Assembly: GCF_964204865.1 (NCBI RefSeq)
Contig: NC_135252.1
Location: 17,133,383-17,197,382, forward strand
From: Styela clava
Lineage: Eukaryota > Chordata > Ascidiacea > Stolidobranchia > Styelidae
Length of the DNA stretch: 64,000 nucleotides
Reading direction: 5' to 3'
A model generated the notes under the pieces. That model was not told the origin of the DNA, did not search any database, and saw only the letters and a list, made by a program, of their open reading frames with translations. Shown here one piece after another: positions 1-11,883 of this stretch. Both the position numbers and the translations under genes were made by a program. Position 1 is the first letter of the stretch. Each line of letters starts with the position of its first letter.

Positions 1-187
1 TGTTTCTAATTCTCGAGTTCCTTGAATCCTGGTTATTACCTGTTTTATCCATGTATTTTATGCTATCTTATCCTATTCCTACCCGGCCGTCGTCGGGTGC
101 GGACGTGTCTGCTTGAAAAGACTAGACTAAGACACTAGAGAATGCCGCGCGCTATATGTTTCGGTATTTGTATGGGGTGGTGTCGGC

Positions 188-387
188 ATGAGCAAAGCAC
201 ATTCACCGGAATTAGGGAAGTTTATGGATATAAGATTGGTTTTGAAGTTGGATGGTGGACGATCTGTTACGGATCTGGTTGTGGATGATGGAGGAGAGCG
301 CAGACAAGATGGGACCACTGCGACTGTTCGAATGGTGGTCGTGGAAATTCGATATTGATGTTGGAGGTATTGGAACGGATACAGTGA
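188..387 (+). pseudogene. SNRPG: SNRPG (Sm protein G) retrocopy, broken
   Basis: Reading from the ATG at 188 gives MSKAHSPELGKFMD, then KLDGGRSVTDLVVDD, which is the start and Sm1 core of small nuclear ribonucleoprotein G, the smallest ring subunit of spliceosomal snRNPs. Near 336-345 the frame shifts by one base, after which RGNSILMLEVLERIQ and a TGA at 385-387 reproduce the Sm2 motif and C-terminus. About 10-12 codons (the segment normally reading like GILRGFDPFMN) are missing between GGRSVT and LVVDD. No intron interrupts it. Deletion plus frameshift make it non-coding. The lack of introns suggests a processed pseudogene, although an intronless parent gene cannot be excluded. Identification rests on recognition of both ends of the protein in the right order and spacing. 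Confidence 0.8.
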
Positions 388-2085
388 TTTTAAACTGAGC
401 TAATCGAGAGCGACAGAGGAACCCGATGACCCAGTTCATGATTTGTGCATCGCGTGTGATGGAACATTCAATCTATTTGCCGAGCTTGTTTTTTAGTAAC
501 AATTTTTTGTCACTGTGTTATTTTTGCAATGAAATTGAACTAGGCCTACAACACCACCATTTTACGTCAGCGAGTGTTTTTTATTCTATAGTTTTGCAGA
601 AAAAGCACTGTTGTGTTACACATACACGTCTCACATTTTAAATTTAATTCAAAAGTATTGCCCGATTTTATATCGTGTTTTTGTTTTAGTGTGTTTTGAC
701 TGGTTTTGGTGAACGGGCACGTACGTTTTTAACTTTTCTATTAAGTTATGCCCGTCCTCTAGGTCTCTGTATTTTGTTTGTCCGTTTGTTGTTGTTTTGT
801 TTCTTCAGATTCTGTTTATCCGCGCTCTGTTCTGCGGGAAAAGCAGATGTGCGTGGAGTCTGACTTTCTGAGAATCAAATTTTTAATTGCTTGCTTACGC
901 CATGCCAGTGATCAGGACAATGGCTGATCCCGTTTGAGTAATTAATACAGTATATTATTTTATATTTATTTTCCTTTCTATATATATATCTGATGAATTT
1001 CTACAATAAGTTGCATCGTTGGTCGTGGATTTTAAGAAACATGCTCATAATCGGAATGTTTTGCTTTTACAAACCACTCATTAAACATATATATTTGTTA
1101 ATATTTTGTTTTCCGAAAATACTACTTTTTTTTCTTATAATATTTTTTGAAGTGTTTTGGTGTTTCATTAACTTTTTGTGCTCACTAACCTGAATCAGCG
1201 AGTTTTTAAGGTATCGCTGCCTGAAGACCTTATAAAGTCACACAACCTAAGTTAAATTCAATGTTTTTTTCTTATGATACGTTTATTTTGTGCTGACGAA
1301 TAAAATTATGATTGATTGATTTGTAAATTTAATATTTTAATTCTTTTGAAATCGTGCTTCCCTTTATCATGAAAACAATATACCCTGCCACCCATACAGC
1401 TATCTGTAGTTTGTCAGAGTTTACTAATGCAGTTTACTTAAGTATTTTGAGACATAAATATTTGAATCTTCATCCAAAATTGCTCATTTAGGTTAGTAAA
1501 GTATAGATTTTTTCCACTTTGGCCTGTAAATAATCTCTGAGTATAATAATAATTAGTGTCACCCAGTTTTGTTTGTTTTCGAAATAATCCACAGATTTAT
1601 ACATATTCTCAATGAAGATATGTTATAGCTCCATGAAATTTAAATTGACTCCCTTAAATATATTATTTTCATACCGTATCCAGAAGTGGGGATAAACGCC
1701 GGATTAACAATCTTACATAAACTAATGCTGAGGATTTTGCACCTCGAAAGCAAATTTCATTCCCAATTGACACTATTTACGAACAACTCGAGACGTTCAC
1801 GCCTTCACTAGAGCAATCACTACATTACTTGAAACTGACATCAAAATGTTTCATTCATGAAAGTATTTGAACATCTCCAAGCTCATGCGAAACGACGAAT
1901 AAATATACTAATAACAAAGTTTATTTAATATCGTAAAATATATATGAGATATTTTTGAGGTTCTGTATCTGTAATGGCATACTTTTCAGAAAAAGAAGTT
2001 TATCAAATTGATTTCAAATACATGAATCTTCACTGGCACTGGACGACATTGCCGCAGCCAGGTGACAATTGAGTAACATGAGTTG
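388..2085. other. Gene-free stretch with dispersed repeat tails
   Basis: No convincing exon was found. Bases 655-850 resemble 52665-52840 (shared ATTGCCCGAT, a GGGC-rich CGTAC box, the AAGTTATG-C-CG block and TTTTGTTTGT). A GATTGATTGATT tail at 1310-1322 matches the tail of that second copy, so copy 1 may be interrupted by about 450 bases. The part next to 2086 is the likely 3' UTR of the tetraspanin; a minus-strand AATAAA lies at 1920-1925. Confidence 0.5.
655..850 (+). repeat. Dispersed repeat tail D, copy 1
   Basis: Block-by-block similarity to 52665-52840: both start ATTGCCCGAT, carry a GGGC-A/G-CGTAC box followed by a T-rich run, then AAGTTATGC and a TTTTGTTTGT block. In the second copy the block ends with AATAAATGATTGATTGATT, typical of the 3' end of a non-LTR retrotransposon or of a short element it mobilises. 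No coding part of such an element is present here. Confidence 0.45.
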
Positions 2086-5000
2086 TTATAATTGTTTATT
2101 TGATTTAGGCTGGTCTTCCACGGAAAACATCGTTGTTACCGATGGACGTCTCACTACACTCAGAGCAGCTTCCAACTGTCTGACTGTGGTAAAGTGAACA
2201 ATCTAAAATGGATATAATAAATCATTTAAAGCGGGAAATTTGAATAATTGAACAATCCCAAGAAAAACTAATTCAACTCTGCGAGAACGCCTATTGTGAG
2301 GTGATCTAGTTTCGAACAAGGTTATACAACTATTTTACTATGATATTTCTATTCTTATGTTTTTATAATATGTACATCTGACTTCCCGAATACTTGCCTC
2401 TATTAATGCCAGTAAAATGGCCATTGCAGTAACAACAAGCAAGTTTTCGTTTATAAATGATTCCACTTTATCTCTGCATCCCTGCACAAAAGAATCTTAA
2501 CGTCAGTTTTTGGTTATCACAAAAAAGTTCCAAAATAAAACGTAAATCAAAATAAAAAAACAATCCACTGTATTTCCGAAGTCGAGCATTGTATCAATTA
2601 TTCTTTGTGAACAATATTACGACAGCATGTCATTTATTGTGTTTATGGTCAAAATCAATTGATTTGAACACTGAGCGTTGGTCATATAAATTCAGCAATA
2701 CTGGACAAAAGCACTAGTTTAACGGAAAGACAAAAGTCGGCTTTAGAAATCGAAAAGCAGAGACAGGAAATAAGCATTTTGCGCGCTCGCATCGTAGCGC
2801 CGCTCTCTGCAATGATTTTAAACAATTGGCAATACTCAATTTTACAAAACCTTTGTGTAAATAACATCCTCAGGTTTAGATGTGTCAAGGTGACATTTTA
2901 TTCGATCTTCATTCGAAAAAAAACTATGGCGATTGATACAACAACTGTCTGGCCACCTGTCTGAAAGGAAATTTATTTTAGTTCTGTTTTGTTCTTCCCG
3001 CCGCGATAAGTTTTACCCTGGCGCTGTCAAATCAGAAGAATCTTAACTGGGTCAACATACAACCCAAATTGGGCATTTCCTTTTTTTCTTCAAAAATAAC
3101 GTAGTTCAATGGGAGATTTTTCGAGATAAACATATATAAATTAAACGTATTTATTATAATATATTTTGTTAGAACCAGCATGTTGCGATCACAGTCTTAC
3201 TAGGGTTAACAAATTTCTCAAATAATTCTACTAAAATGAAGAAAATTAACCCTTAAACTTCTGTTTGTTTATGATTGTGGCCGAAAGTTTCAGCAATCTT
3301 TTTTTTCAATAATCTTTTTGTCACACTGTAATAACGGTTTTATGCGTACCTTTTTTAGGATTGTTGGTTTGCAAAATCCACCATTTTGATCCATCGGGAT
3401 ATTTTTCAGAAACATTTGAAAAATCTTTGTATCCTTCGATCGAGTTGAAACCACAACATTTCAACTGAAATTTAAAAAAAAAAACATACAAATAGATCAG
3501 ATTTGTAAGGTAACAGATGAACGTACCTTTTTATTTTAAATATAAATTTCATTCATTCAACCTTGCCCTAAAGTCACTTACCCCACTTTGAACTGACTTC
3601 CAAGCAACAGATTGCTGATTGACAGCGTTGTCACCCAAATACATTTCCATTAACGATTTCTTCATATAATAATCGATATCAGCTTTGACCTAAAAAAAAA
3701 CAATATCCACTAGTAGGTATTCATAAATTTGTGGCTGTCAGGTTCCATAGCAAATATTTAAAGAAAAAAAAAACGAAATCTTCTCACCTCAAATCTCAAC
3801 CAGACGCTCAAAGCCCCGACAGTTACAAGCTGAACGAAGAGTACAACCAAGAAGAGGAAAAACTAAATAACAAAAAATAGAATACTATTAAAAATATATA
3901 TAGGGAATTGGAATATGATTCAGATTTAATTTAAGAAGAGAACAGACGTGCCATACTCCATGGCGTGCCAGATTTGTCCCACAATTTTCATTGATATATT
4001 TTTTGTACTCGAATGCCAAATTTAATAATATATACTCATTTTCTGCAATAACGTACACTCGTACAGTATGTCGTTATTAAACGATGGTGTTTTCCCTCGA
4101 CATTTGAAAAGGTCCGCCCTGAATGTTCAAATATTTCTAAGGGAATATGCAGATAAACATATAAATTTTATATGTAATATAACAGTCACGTTTATATATC
4201 AAATTGAAATTGTGACTTCATTTAATCGTAAATATGATTTAATTGACGATCATCAATTCCTTTGCAAGGCAAAGAAAAATAATGTTCTTGTCACTATAAT
4301 CATGACTTACCAATCCCAAAATATACTTGTTATTTGAAACTGCAGCACAACACCCAAGATAGGCCAGAAGAACTGTACACACGCCAGTAGCTCCAATTAT
4401 ATACATACAAATTTCTATATTATTTCGAGTCATACCAGATGCAACGATCGACATGAGATTTTGGTTTGCTGGTACAAAAGTAAACCAAACTGAGTAGCAT
4501 ACCAGGAAAGCTCCCAGAATCTTTAACAAAAAATTTAACTGATTATGAAAAATATATGCATGACTAAAACTATATCATCAGTTGCCAGGTGTAGGAAACG
4601 ACTATCTGCCTAAATGGTAATATCTACCGAGGCCATATCAACTAAGGTGATTTATGCCAAAGTGATTCTAAAACAACAGAAAACTTCCCCCGATTTAATG
4701 CGTAACTGAGAGACAAAAGACGTTCAGGTAAACACCCCTATATACTAAAAAACGTTAGAAACAAATATAGGCTACTTTTATTGTGGAACGATACAAAACC
4801 TTATATATATTTATATATCAACTTTTGCTGAATCATGAAACTTGTTAGAGTGATATAAATTGTTATAAATGGAATTTAAATTTAATATTGGAAAGAATCG
4901 ATTGTGTCATTCTGTTCTCGACTCTTCTATCCCATTCATGCCTGCTCGAGACAGCTGTTACATATGCGTTACAAGCATAACTTCATTACACGACGTTCTA

Positions 5001-5272
5001 TACTAGACACTTGACCTAGGCGAGCTAAGAGATATTTGTTACTTACGAAAAATAACATATTGAAGACTACTAACGCATATCTTCCGCAACTTATCCATCC
5101 CTCTTGTCCCTGGGTAAGATTTTCATTTTTTTCGAGCCATATAATGCTAAAAAAGAATTACTGCCGTTAGCTAACGCTAACCATATTCTAGTATATAGTA
5201 CGAAACTCACCTTGCCGAACCCTTTTTGTCCATCCTTCGAGACAATCCATTATTTTCATCCCCGTTATTCAT
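2086..5272 (-). CDS. Tetraspanin family membrane protein, 9 exons
   Basis: Exons on the minus strand (plus coordinates): 5211-5272, 5047-5146, 4311-4520, 3788-3862, 3582-3689, 3350-3464, 2851-2960, 2398-2481 and, tentatively, 2086-2175. Phases agree at every join; 317 residues. The ATG at 5270-5272 opens a hydrophilic N-terminus of about 44 residues. TM1 spans about 46-69, TM2 90-112 (ending LGCCAA), TM3 125-148, TM4 272 onward. The large extracellular loop has the family hallmarks: CCG at 188-190, PDSCC at 227-231, Cys246, and IYTKGC ending at Cys262, six cysteines in all. Tetraspanins organise membrane microdomains with integrins and other partners; no partner can be read from the sequence. 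The exon 8 donor is GC (GAG then GCAAGT) rather than GT. The last exon is chosen on phase only; its TM4 end and tail could be wrong. Subfamily not resolved. Confidence 0.88.
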
Positions 5273-5849
5273 GATTGAATATAAACGGTAGAAAAGACGT
5301 AAGAACGATTGAACTTAGCCTAGCGCAGAAGTGCGCATACATGCAGGAGCACGACTCGTTTATTCAAGTATCTTCGAATACACGACGTCACAAGAGCACT
5401 TGTTTCATTTTGTCTGTGATATAACAATCTGACAAGACACTTATAATATGCTGTCGCGCTTGACAAGCCGTAATCGTCATATTTCACGATTTCTATAGTC
5501 AAAAAGAAATAGATGTTTTAATTTTTTTGTATGTTGTTGGTATGAGTTTAAAACGGAGTTATAGGCAATTCAATTGATATCAGTTACTGCTATAGTTTTG
5601 ACTTTTTGCTCGAAAGTGGTCAAAATCTAAAGTTGGGAACAGTATTACAAAGAAAGGCGACTACCTGAGATAAGATGAGGCGAAGTTAACTAGATTTCTT
5701 TAGCAACAGACCGAGCCTTACAATGTTTAATGGTCTGGTTATTTCGAATAAAATTAAAATAAAAATGTAGTTCAGAGCCGTAAATAATGTGATCCGCCAT
5801 TCCGATCTGTTGGTACGCATTTTTCTGATTATGCGGTACCAGATACTAG

Positions 5850-5926
5850 TCTCAATTTTATAGTTCTTAGACCGACAAAGGACCCAATAACCCTTTCTGC
5901 AGCACTAAGAACTATATAATTGAGAC
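5850..5926. repeat. Imperfect inverted repeat (stem-loop)
   Basis: Arms GTCTCAATTTTATAGTTCTT-type (5850-5870) and its reverse complement (5905-5926) differ at about one position and are separated by about 34 bases. It lies immediately before the short MITE at 5931-6032 and may belong to a larger composite element. Confidence 0.6.
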
Positions 5927-5930
5927 GGTA

Positions 5931-6032
5931 CTCCTGAAGTATGCGCACCAAGATGTCGCATAACCTGAACCCTAACCTGGTACACAACCTGAGTTCAGGC
6001 TGTGCGCCATCTTGGTGCGCATACTTCAGGAG
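5931..6032. mobile_element. Short MITE of the B family
   Basis: The ends are mutual inverted repeats, about 25 bp: CTCCTGAAGTATGCGCACCA at 5931 and its reverse complement ending at 6032. The interior carries ACCCTAACCTGGTACACA, also found in the two longer B elements at 35 and 38 kb. About 102 bp, non-coding, internally deleted relative to the longer copies. Confidence 0.7.
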
Positions 6033-6354
6033 GTCCCCTTTGTCTATCACGAGGCTATTTAGATAGCATACTTTGTCATACCTAGCAATGGTTGGCTTTT
6101 TTTTAATTTGAAACATCGACCAAGCATTTTTATATTAGCTTTTGCGTTTTTTGAGAAAATTCGCACGAAGAGGGGTCACCCACACTTACTCGGAAAAAAG
6201 GAGAATCCCCCCGAGCAAAGTTACGGAACGACTAAGATGCCAAGAGCTTCTGCATAGATTCAATTTTTATTGCAAAATTACTAAAAATTGATGGCAATTA
6301 AAACATTAGTAACGGTATTGAAGAATTGTCGATTGGTAAAAATGAAGACACTTT

Positions 6355-9300
6355 TTAAAGTCTTGCACGCGTGTCGTCATTTTCATGTTTCTTCGTGATC
6401 GCAGGTATCTTTTCCATCCAAAATTTCACGTTATTTGGTAACAAATTTTCTTTGGTTCTCATTTCATGGTCTAGTTCGATGTATTTTCCGGGAGTGGAAT
6501 ACATCGGCCAGTGAACATCAACAGTCTCACCAACGTTTGGGTTTCTGAATGTGAATACCAGAATTTACAATTGAAAATTATTTCTAACTTGCAAGTTGTG
6601 GAGAAAGCACTGTGAGGCAAGTTTAAAGATAACAAGATACTATTTTGGTGCAAGCTGGTCTATTCTACGCACTCCAGAAATAATAACAATTATTTGGTCG
6701 GGTTCGGGCATCAATTTTCGGGCTCAGACTTCAAAGATCGATCTTCAAAACCTACAACCTTGAAGCTAGTATAAATATACTACACGTCATTCTTTGAACT
6801 ACTCACCCCGTTTTTGCAAAATTTGTTATATATCTCATGCATTTTTTACTCAGTTCCTTCTCTTCCTCCGTAAATCTCGCGCCTCTACTTATTCCACCAG
6901 GAACTAGCGGCGCTCCCCACATCATGTAAATGTCGTCAGAGTGATCGCAAAAACACCAATCTGGTTTTTGTGCAACATTTGGCCCATATTCAGTATCATG
7001 ATTAAATTTCACTTGATACGTTGCGTAGTAGAAATAGACTGGACAACCCGCTTCTGTTGAAAGTATCAAAAATATTTCAGATAAGGTGAACAGTGATTGC
7101 GAACTTAACCGAGTGGTACTCTGCCGTGAATAGACTCGAAGCGGCGGTAAACCAAGTAAACAAAATTTGTACTCCCGTGGTATATGCACCAGGTTAGGGT
7201 AATTAAATTTCCAATTTTCCTTATTTTAGTTCTATTACGAGTTCAGGGACTGTCTGTGTTGGCCAAGTGAATATACCCCCTGCCCATAGGTTTCAGTCCC
7301 TTTACACAACTTGATGTAAGTAGGCGAACAAAATTAGTTACCTCCATATTGGTACACATACTTCTGGAGCGCCAATGTTTCTGCAAATGGCAGTAACTAT
7401 TTTATTTAAACATGCACGATAGTCTTTTAAATCAAAGGATGCCGACGACAGATATGCACAAAAATATCAATCACAGTCAGTTTCATAAATTGACACAATT
7501 TCATAATTAGAGTACTTGAGTATAGTATGTGAAAAGTTTGGTGTGAATAGGGTGTGCTTGATATAAACAAAATAGAAATTAAATAACGTAGAACCTAATA
7601 TGCTATAGTTAATATTAATTTATAGATAGTCAATTCATAAACATGTAATAAAATACTAAGAGAAATTTACGGATATTTCATTTTTTTGTTTGTACAGAAG
7701 AATTACTGAACTAGGGCTTAAACTTTTTGCGGATGTGTTTGTTGATAACGCAGAATGATGTGCAATATTTTTCAAGTTGTCATTTAACGTTTTATTCATT
7801 TAACGCCGACTGCTATTTCCAGTAAAATCAAACTGATGGAAAAAAAACGTTACTCTATGCTGGACTAATTTTTTTAACACAATTGTGTCAATTACCTGTG
7901 TGGGCTTTCGCCGTAGTCACTGCTGGCGCAACAAACATCGAGTCGGTGTAAATATCACCATACACTTTACTGTATCGAAATTTATCGTTTGGATCTTTTT
8001 CATAGAAATCAATGCACGCATCTTGGCATTCCTCCAAAGACGAAGGCTGAAAATTACAGAATATTAGTCGAGAAAAGATGAGGATTTTTGTTTGGTATTA
8101 GACTGCCGCTACTAACCAGTTGACAATGTGCGATTAAGGAAAAAGGAAAGGGTAATCATGCCACCAAAGAGTGTGAGGATAGCAAACGACGGGATATTAG
8201 GTGTGCTATATTCCATCAGATTTTATTTAAGTTTGAACTGAACAGTTTCAGGCAGCCCATCATAACCCAAACACTTTTTTATGATACAATGCCACAAAGG
8301 AAACTCATAAAAAAATGAGTGGAAATGTAGACATTGTGACTTAACGTTTTCATCAGTGTTTTACGAGATACAATATTAGTCGAAGCTTCATTATATAAAC
8401 AATGAATGTATCTTATAAATAAAAGATATATATCGTTTACTTGCTTTGTGCCAAAACTTAGACAATACGGAAACCCGTTGCCTTTTTATATCTTTGCGCA
8501 AATATTGGCCAGATAGACGCCATTTACCGATATGTTGAATTGGACACGCATACGCCGGTATGTTTATAATATATAATCACACAATTTAACGGCATTTAAT
8601 AAATGGGCGTGCAATAATAACGTTTTATCGCTACGTACCATAAATAACGTCACAATTGACCTACTTACGCTCATTCTTGGCAAGAAGTTTGTCAACATAA
8701 CCTTCGCGGCTTGTTTTGTCATTCCCTCGACAAACCCAGGCACTCGAGCTAACAAAGTAAGCATGCCTTGTCCTTCAGAATTATTACATCCAATAATGTA
8801 TGGCAGTTTATTAGCCGGTCCATACGCCAGCGATTTCAAAGGGTCTTCATGTACAAAAACCCCATCTATTGTGGGATTAAAAGCCATAAATCTCTGAAAC
8901 AAATACACAAATGTTAAACTTCATTACAAGTACGTCATTCGACTTTTGTATTAAATGCCTAATCCAACTTTACCATCCTCATGTTGAAGTCCGCTTTTAC
9001 TAGTTTTTCCGCTGGTATATTCTGCAGTTTGTTTAAACGTTCCATCGGATCAGTTTCATTGATGTCTAAAATCTCCAGAAGATTTTCTCGCGCCCTGGTC
9101 AGATCACGTTTGAATATTTCTGAATATGAGTGAAACTATTTTTTAATTTTCCTTTGGTGCGGGGGCATGACCCGAGATAGATGAAAATGCGCACTTATAT
9201 GATAACTTCGACAGCGGAGTACGTCTGTAGAGCGAAGATATTGTTAGATATATATCTAACGCTACGTTTATCTGGCTTTGCTTGGAGCAAATAGCACGAG

Positions 9301-11883
9301 TGAGCGTCTTATTACTTATTGATCTCGATCGGAAAGTATGTTGATAGGTATTTGTTTATCTGTTAGACACTTTCGTATGTTACGCGATATCTCACGAAAG
9401 CGAGGTTGCATCTGCTCCAAATTTCGCATGTGCATTCATCATATCTCGGCCTGTTGATTTTAGATGAATTATGTCGTATAATTAGCGAGTTATTACTTGA
9501 TTAGTGATAGGACACGCGGTTAGAAGTTTTACATACTTGCTAATGTGGATTGACCGCTATGGCTTATTGCCTTGTGAAACAGACCACTTGACATTGATGA
9601 ATTTACGTGGTGATTGACGGAGCACCCTCCAGCACTTTCTCCAAATATTGTCACATTGTTTTTGTCGCCTCCAAAAGCTTCAATATTATTCTGTACCCAC
9701 CTGAAATGCCGCACATTTATTTTAGTTTTTGTTTTTCAGTTTATTGCCAAGCCTGAAGTTAATAAGTTCGTACAACAAGCACAGTGAAAAAATATAATAA
9801 GTATCATAAACAAACAAAAGTACAATAACTCACTGCAGTGCCATTCTCTGATCCAGTAGTCCAGCGTTTCCAGTACACGGTGAATTCCTACCCAAGGAAA
9901 AGAATCCGAAAACTCCGACTCTGTAATTGGGAATAACAACAACCACATCATGAAGAGCAGAGAGCACTGTTCCGTCGAACATATCTGCAAATCCCATTTG
10001 GAAAGCTCCACCATAAAACCATACCATAACCTAAAAATATTATTAAGTAGTTCAGTAATCAGTAGTTTATTTTTTCACAACACATGAAATACACTAAATG
10101 CATACGGAATGTAAAAGGAAGCAAAAACGGATAATTGGAGGTGAAAGGAGTCGCGAAAACCAAAATTGGTTATCGAGCAGCGACACCTGAGCTAAAGTCT
10201 AATAAATGAATCATAAGATTCATTTCAATTTCTATAGTGCTGACTGAACTCTATAGATTCTTTTATCGGCGCTCCAGAAGTATGTGTACCAATTTTACAT
10301 CAAGTCGTGTAAAGAGAAACCTATAGGCAGGGGGGTATATTAACTTTGCTAACACAGACAGTCTCCGAAATCGTGGTAGGCTAGAACTAAAATACGTAAA
10401 ATCGGAATAAAATTATACTCTAAGCTTATACTCTAAATTATACTCTATTAGCCTGGTACGCATACTACGGGAGTAGTTATTATATTATTTTGTTAGTTGT
10501 CTAATTTTGACTACCCTTTTATCCATATAAAATATATAGTTACACGAAACTTACCGGGTGCTTACCATCTTGAAAATCTACAGGCGTATAAATTGAAAGA
10601 CGAAGACAATCTTCTGTCAATCTTTCTTCCATTTTACCGATTCCATCAAACAGACTTGGAGTGTAATATTGCATCTCTTCAGTTTCAAATGCAGTTTGCA
10701 TAGGGATGTTGGTCCTCATTGTGCAATCTTGTATTCCGCTCCATGGCAGTGCTCTAATAGGTAATTTTTAGAATCGATGGAAATTACTCGCATTGAGCGA
10801 TTTGACCAAAAATGTCCAATGGTTTGACTCAACGTTGTCCCATCGTATAGTTTTATTGGGTTATCAAGTACTTGGGTATAGTTTACTCCACTCGAACCTT
10901 AGTACAATTCATTAGGACAAAAGGAAAGAGATCTCAAAAACATTTTAGGTCGGCGCTAGATTCCTATACACCAGCGGTTCCCAAACGGTGCGAGTTGCCA
11001 AGTGCACCGCGAAAATCAACAGAATTGTATTAAACATAACTAAAATATGATAGAAAATTTTACATATTGTGTTTATTATAAATTACTTCATTTTTTTCTT
11101 AATACTGTGTATTTGAATCAATAAATTCATTTCAAATTTCTATGCGTTTTACTTTCTGTTACGCAGTATCTTCCTCTATTGTTACGTAACAATAGAGATA
11201 GACACTACTTGCTGTATCTGCTGAACTGAGTTTAGCGAACATGAGTGATTTTCTAGCATTTAGCATAGCAAAATCAGGCAGTGATGAGGAAAAATTTTGA
11301 CTTTTTGCCTTTATTTCTTACATGCCTACATGTTTACAAACTTTAAAAATCATAAAGTACAAGACATTAACTATCGCAAAATTTAGTTTTATTAAAAAGC
11401 GGCATTTTTTCGTGTAAGTGCGCCCTGGGCTTTTTCTGATGATTTGGCGCCGCGCGAACAAAAAGTTTGGTAACCGCTGCCATACACTATACCAAATTGG
11501 TATTCTTTAGTTGTCGGGAACGAAAATGTCATTTCATTCAACCTCTGCAATATCTCGAATACGTCATAACATACTTGTTAGTGTGCTACTTACTTTTCCG
11601 GGGGCATAAAGCGGCGTTTTCCTGTAGGTGGTCTTCCATATGGAAGATTTCGATATGAAAAGATAGCTTTGGATGTAAATATCTTGCTTGCAGAACCGCG
11701 AACTTTGCCAGCTTCAGTATCAACGACAGGGCAATCCATTCTTACCGCACTCGAATGCCAGCGAATTTTCGACAACACATCGACGGCTAGTAAACAACGA
11801 CCGCGGTTTATGTACAAAGTTGCTAGTCTCATATTCTGCGGAATCAGCACAAACGGCATCTTTGTAAGCATATAATGCCGCAC
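6355..11883 (-). CDS. Type-B carboxylesterase / cholinesterase-like, 9 exons
   Basis: Exons (minus strand): 11594-11883, 10555-10753, 9834-10030, 9537-9700, 8974-9119, 8669-8893, 7896-8046, 6807-7053, 6355-6544. All junctions are GT-AG and in phase; 602 residues, normal for the alpha/beta-hydrolase esterase family. It has TEAGKVRG near the N-terminus, [11 protein letters not shown] at 144-154, oxyanion-hole YGGAF at 169-173, nucleophile GESAGG with Ser251, acid Glu372 in NNSEG, and His495 in CDHSDDIY. The spacing of the triad fits active members, so an ester-hydrolysing enzyme is expected; the substrate cannot be told. The N-terminus from the ATG at 11883 has no clear signal peptide, so a 5' exon may be missing or the start at a later ATG. 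Introns 1, 2, 4 and 7 carry transposon relics. It is divergent from the aminoacylase pair. Confidence 0.9.
7171..7373 (-). mobile_element. MITE family A, copy 1
   Basis: Lies in esterase intron 7 (7054-7895). Ends ACTCCCGTGGTATATGCACC and GGTACACATACTTCTGGAGC are imperfect inverted repeats. The interior (TTACTTATTTTAG-like block, ACTGTCTGTGTTGGCCAAGTG, CCCTTTACACAACTTGATGT) is shared with copies at 10268, 29546, 32519 and 62304. Non-coding. Confidence 0.75.
9317..9520 (+). repeat. Dispersed repeat C, copy 1
   Basis: Lies in esterase intron 4 (9120-9536), ending some 15 bases from the exon 4 donor. It begins with the palindrome-like GATCTCGATC, then AGTATGTTGATAGGTATTTG, GCGATATCTCACGAAAGCG, GCATGTGCATTCATCATATC and ends in ATTAGCGAGTTATTA-like sequence. 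Four further copies lie at 39-42 kb. Confidence 0.75.
10053..10215. repeat. 163-bp dispersed repeat E, copy 1
   Basis: Lies in esterase intron 2. It is nearly identical (about four differences seen) to 48861-49022; both run from CAGTAATCAGTAGTTTATTT to AATAAATGAATCATAA. A diverged fragment (GGTTATCGAGCAGC) is at 52930-52985. The terminal AATAAATGAAT looks like a 3' tail in copies of this family. Confidence 0.8.
10268..10475 (+). mobile_element. MITE family A, copy 2
   Basis: Esterase intron 2. Starts GGCGCTCCAGAAGTATGTGT and ends GGTACGCATACTACGGGAGT, the two ends being inverted repeats of about 20 bp. It carries GCTAACACAGACAGTC and the GGCAGGGGGGTATAT block shared by all family A copies. 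Confidence 0.75.
10972..11479. mobile_element. Non-autonomous hAT element with 8-bp TSD
   Basis: Ends are CAGCGGTTCCCAAAC and GTTTGGTAACCGCTG, a typical hAT-type terminal inverted repeat. Flanks CTATACAC (10964-10971) and CCATACAC (11480-11487) match in 7 of 8 bases, the length expected of a hAT target duplication. 508 bp, no transposase frame. It sits in esterase intron 1. Confidence 0.85.

Larger units (their letters stand above)
5273..6354. other. Intergenic stretch between tetraspanin and esterase
   Basis: Upstream region of the tetraspanin and downstream region of the esterase, both on the minus strand. It holds an inverted repeat (arms 5850-5870 and 5905-5926) and a short MITE at 5931-6032. 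A minus-strand AATAAA at 6266-6271 lies about 85 bases past the esterase stop and may be its polyadenylation signal. No exon was recognised. Confidence 0.5.

Noticed and set aside
4068-4337. 89-codon plus-strand frame
   Set aside because: No similarity; AT-rich, and it overlaps the antisense of tetraspanin exon 3.
10497-10703. 68-codon plus-strand frame
   Set aside because: Antisense to esterase exon 2.
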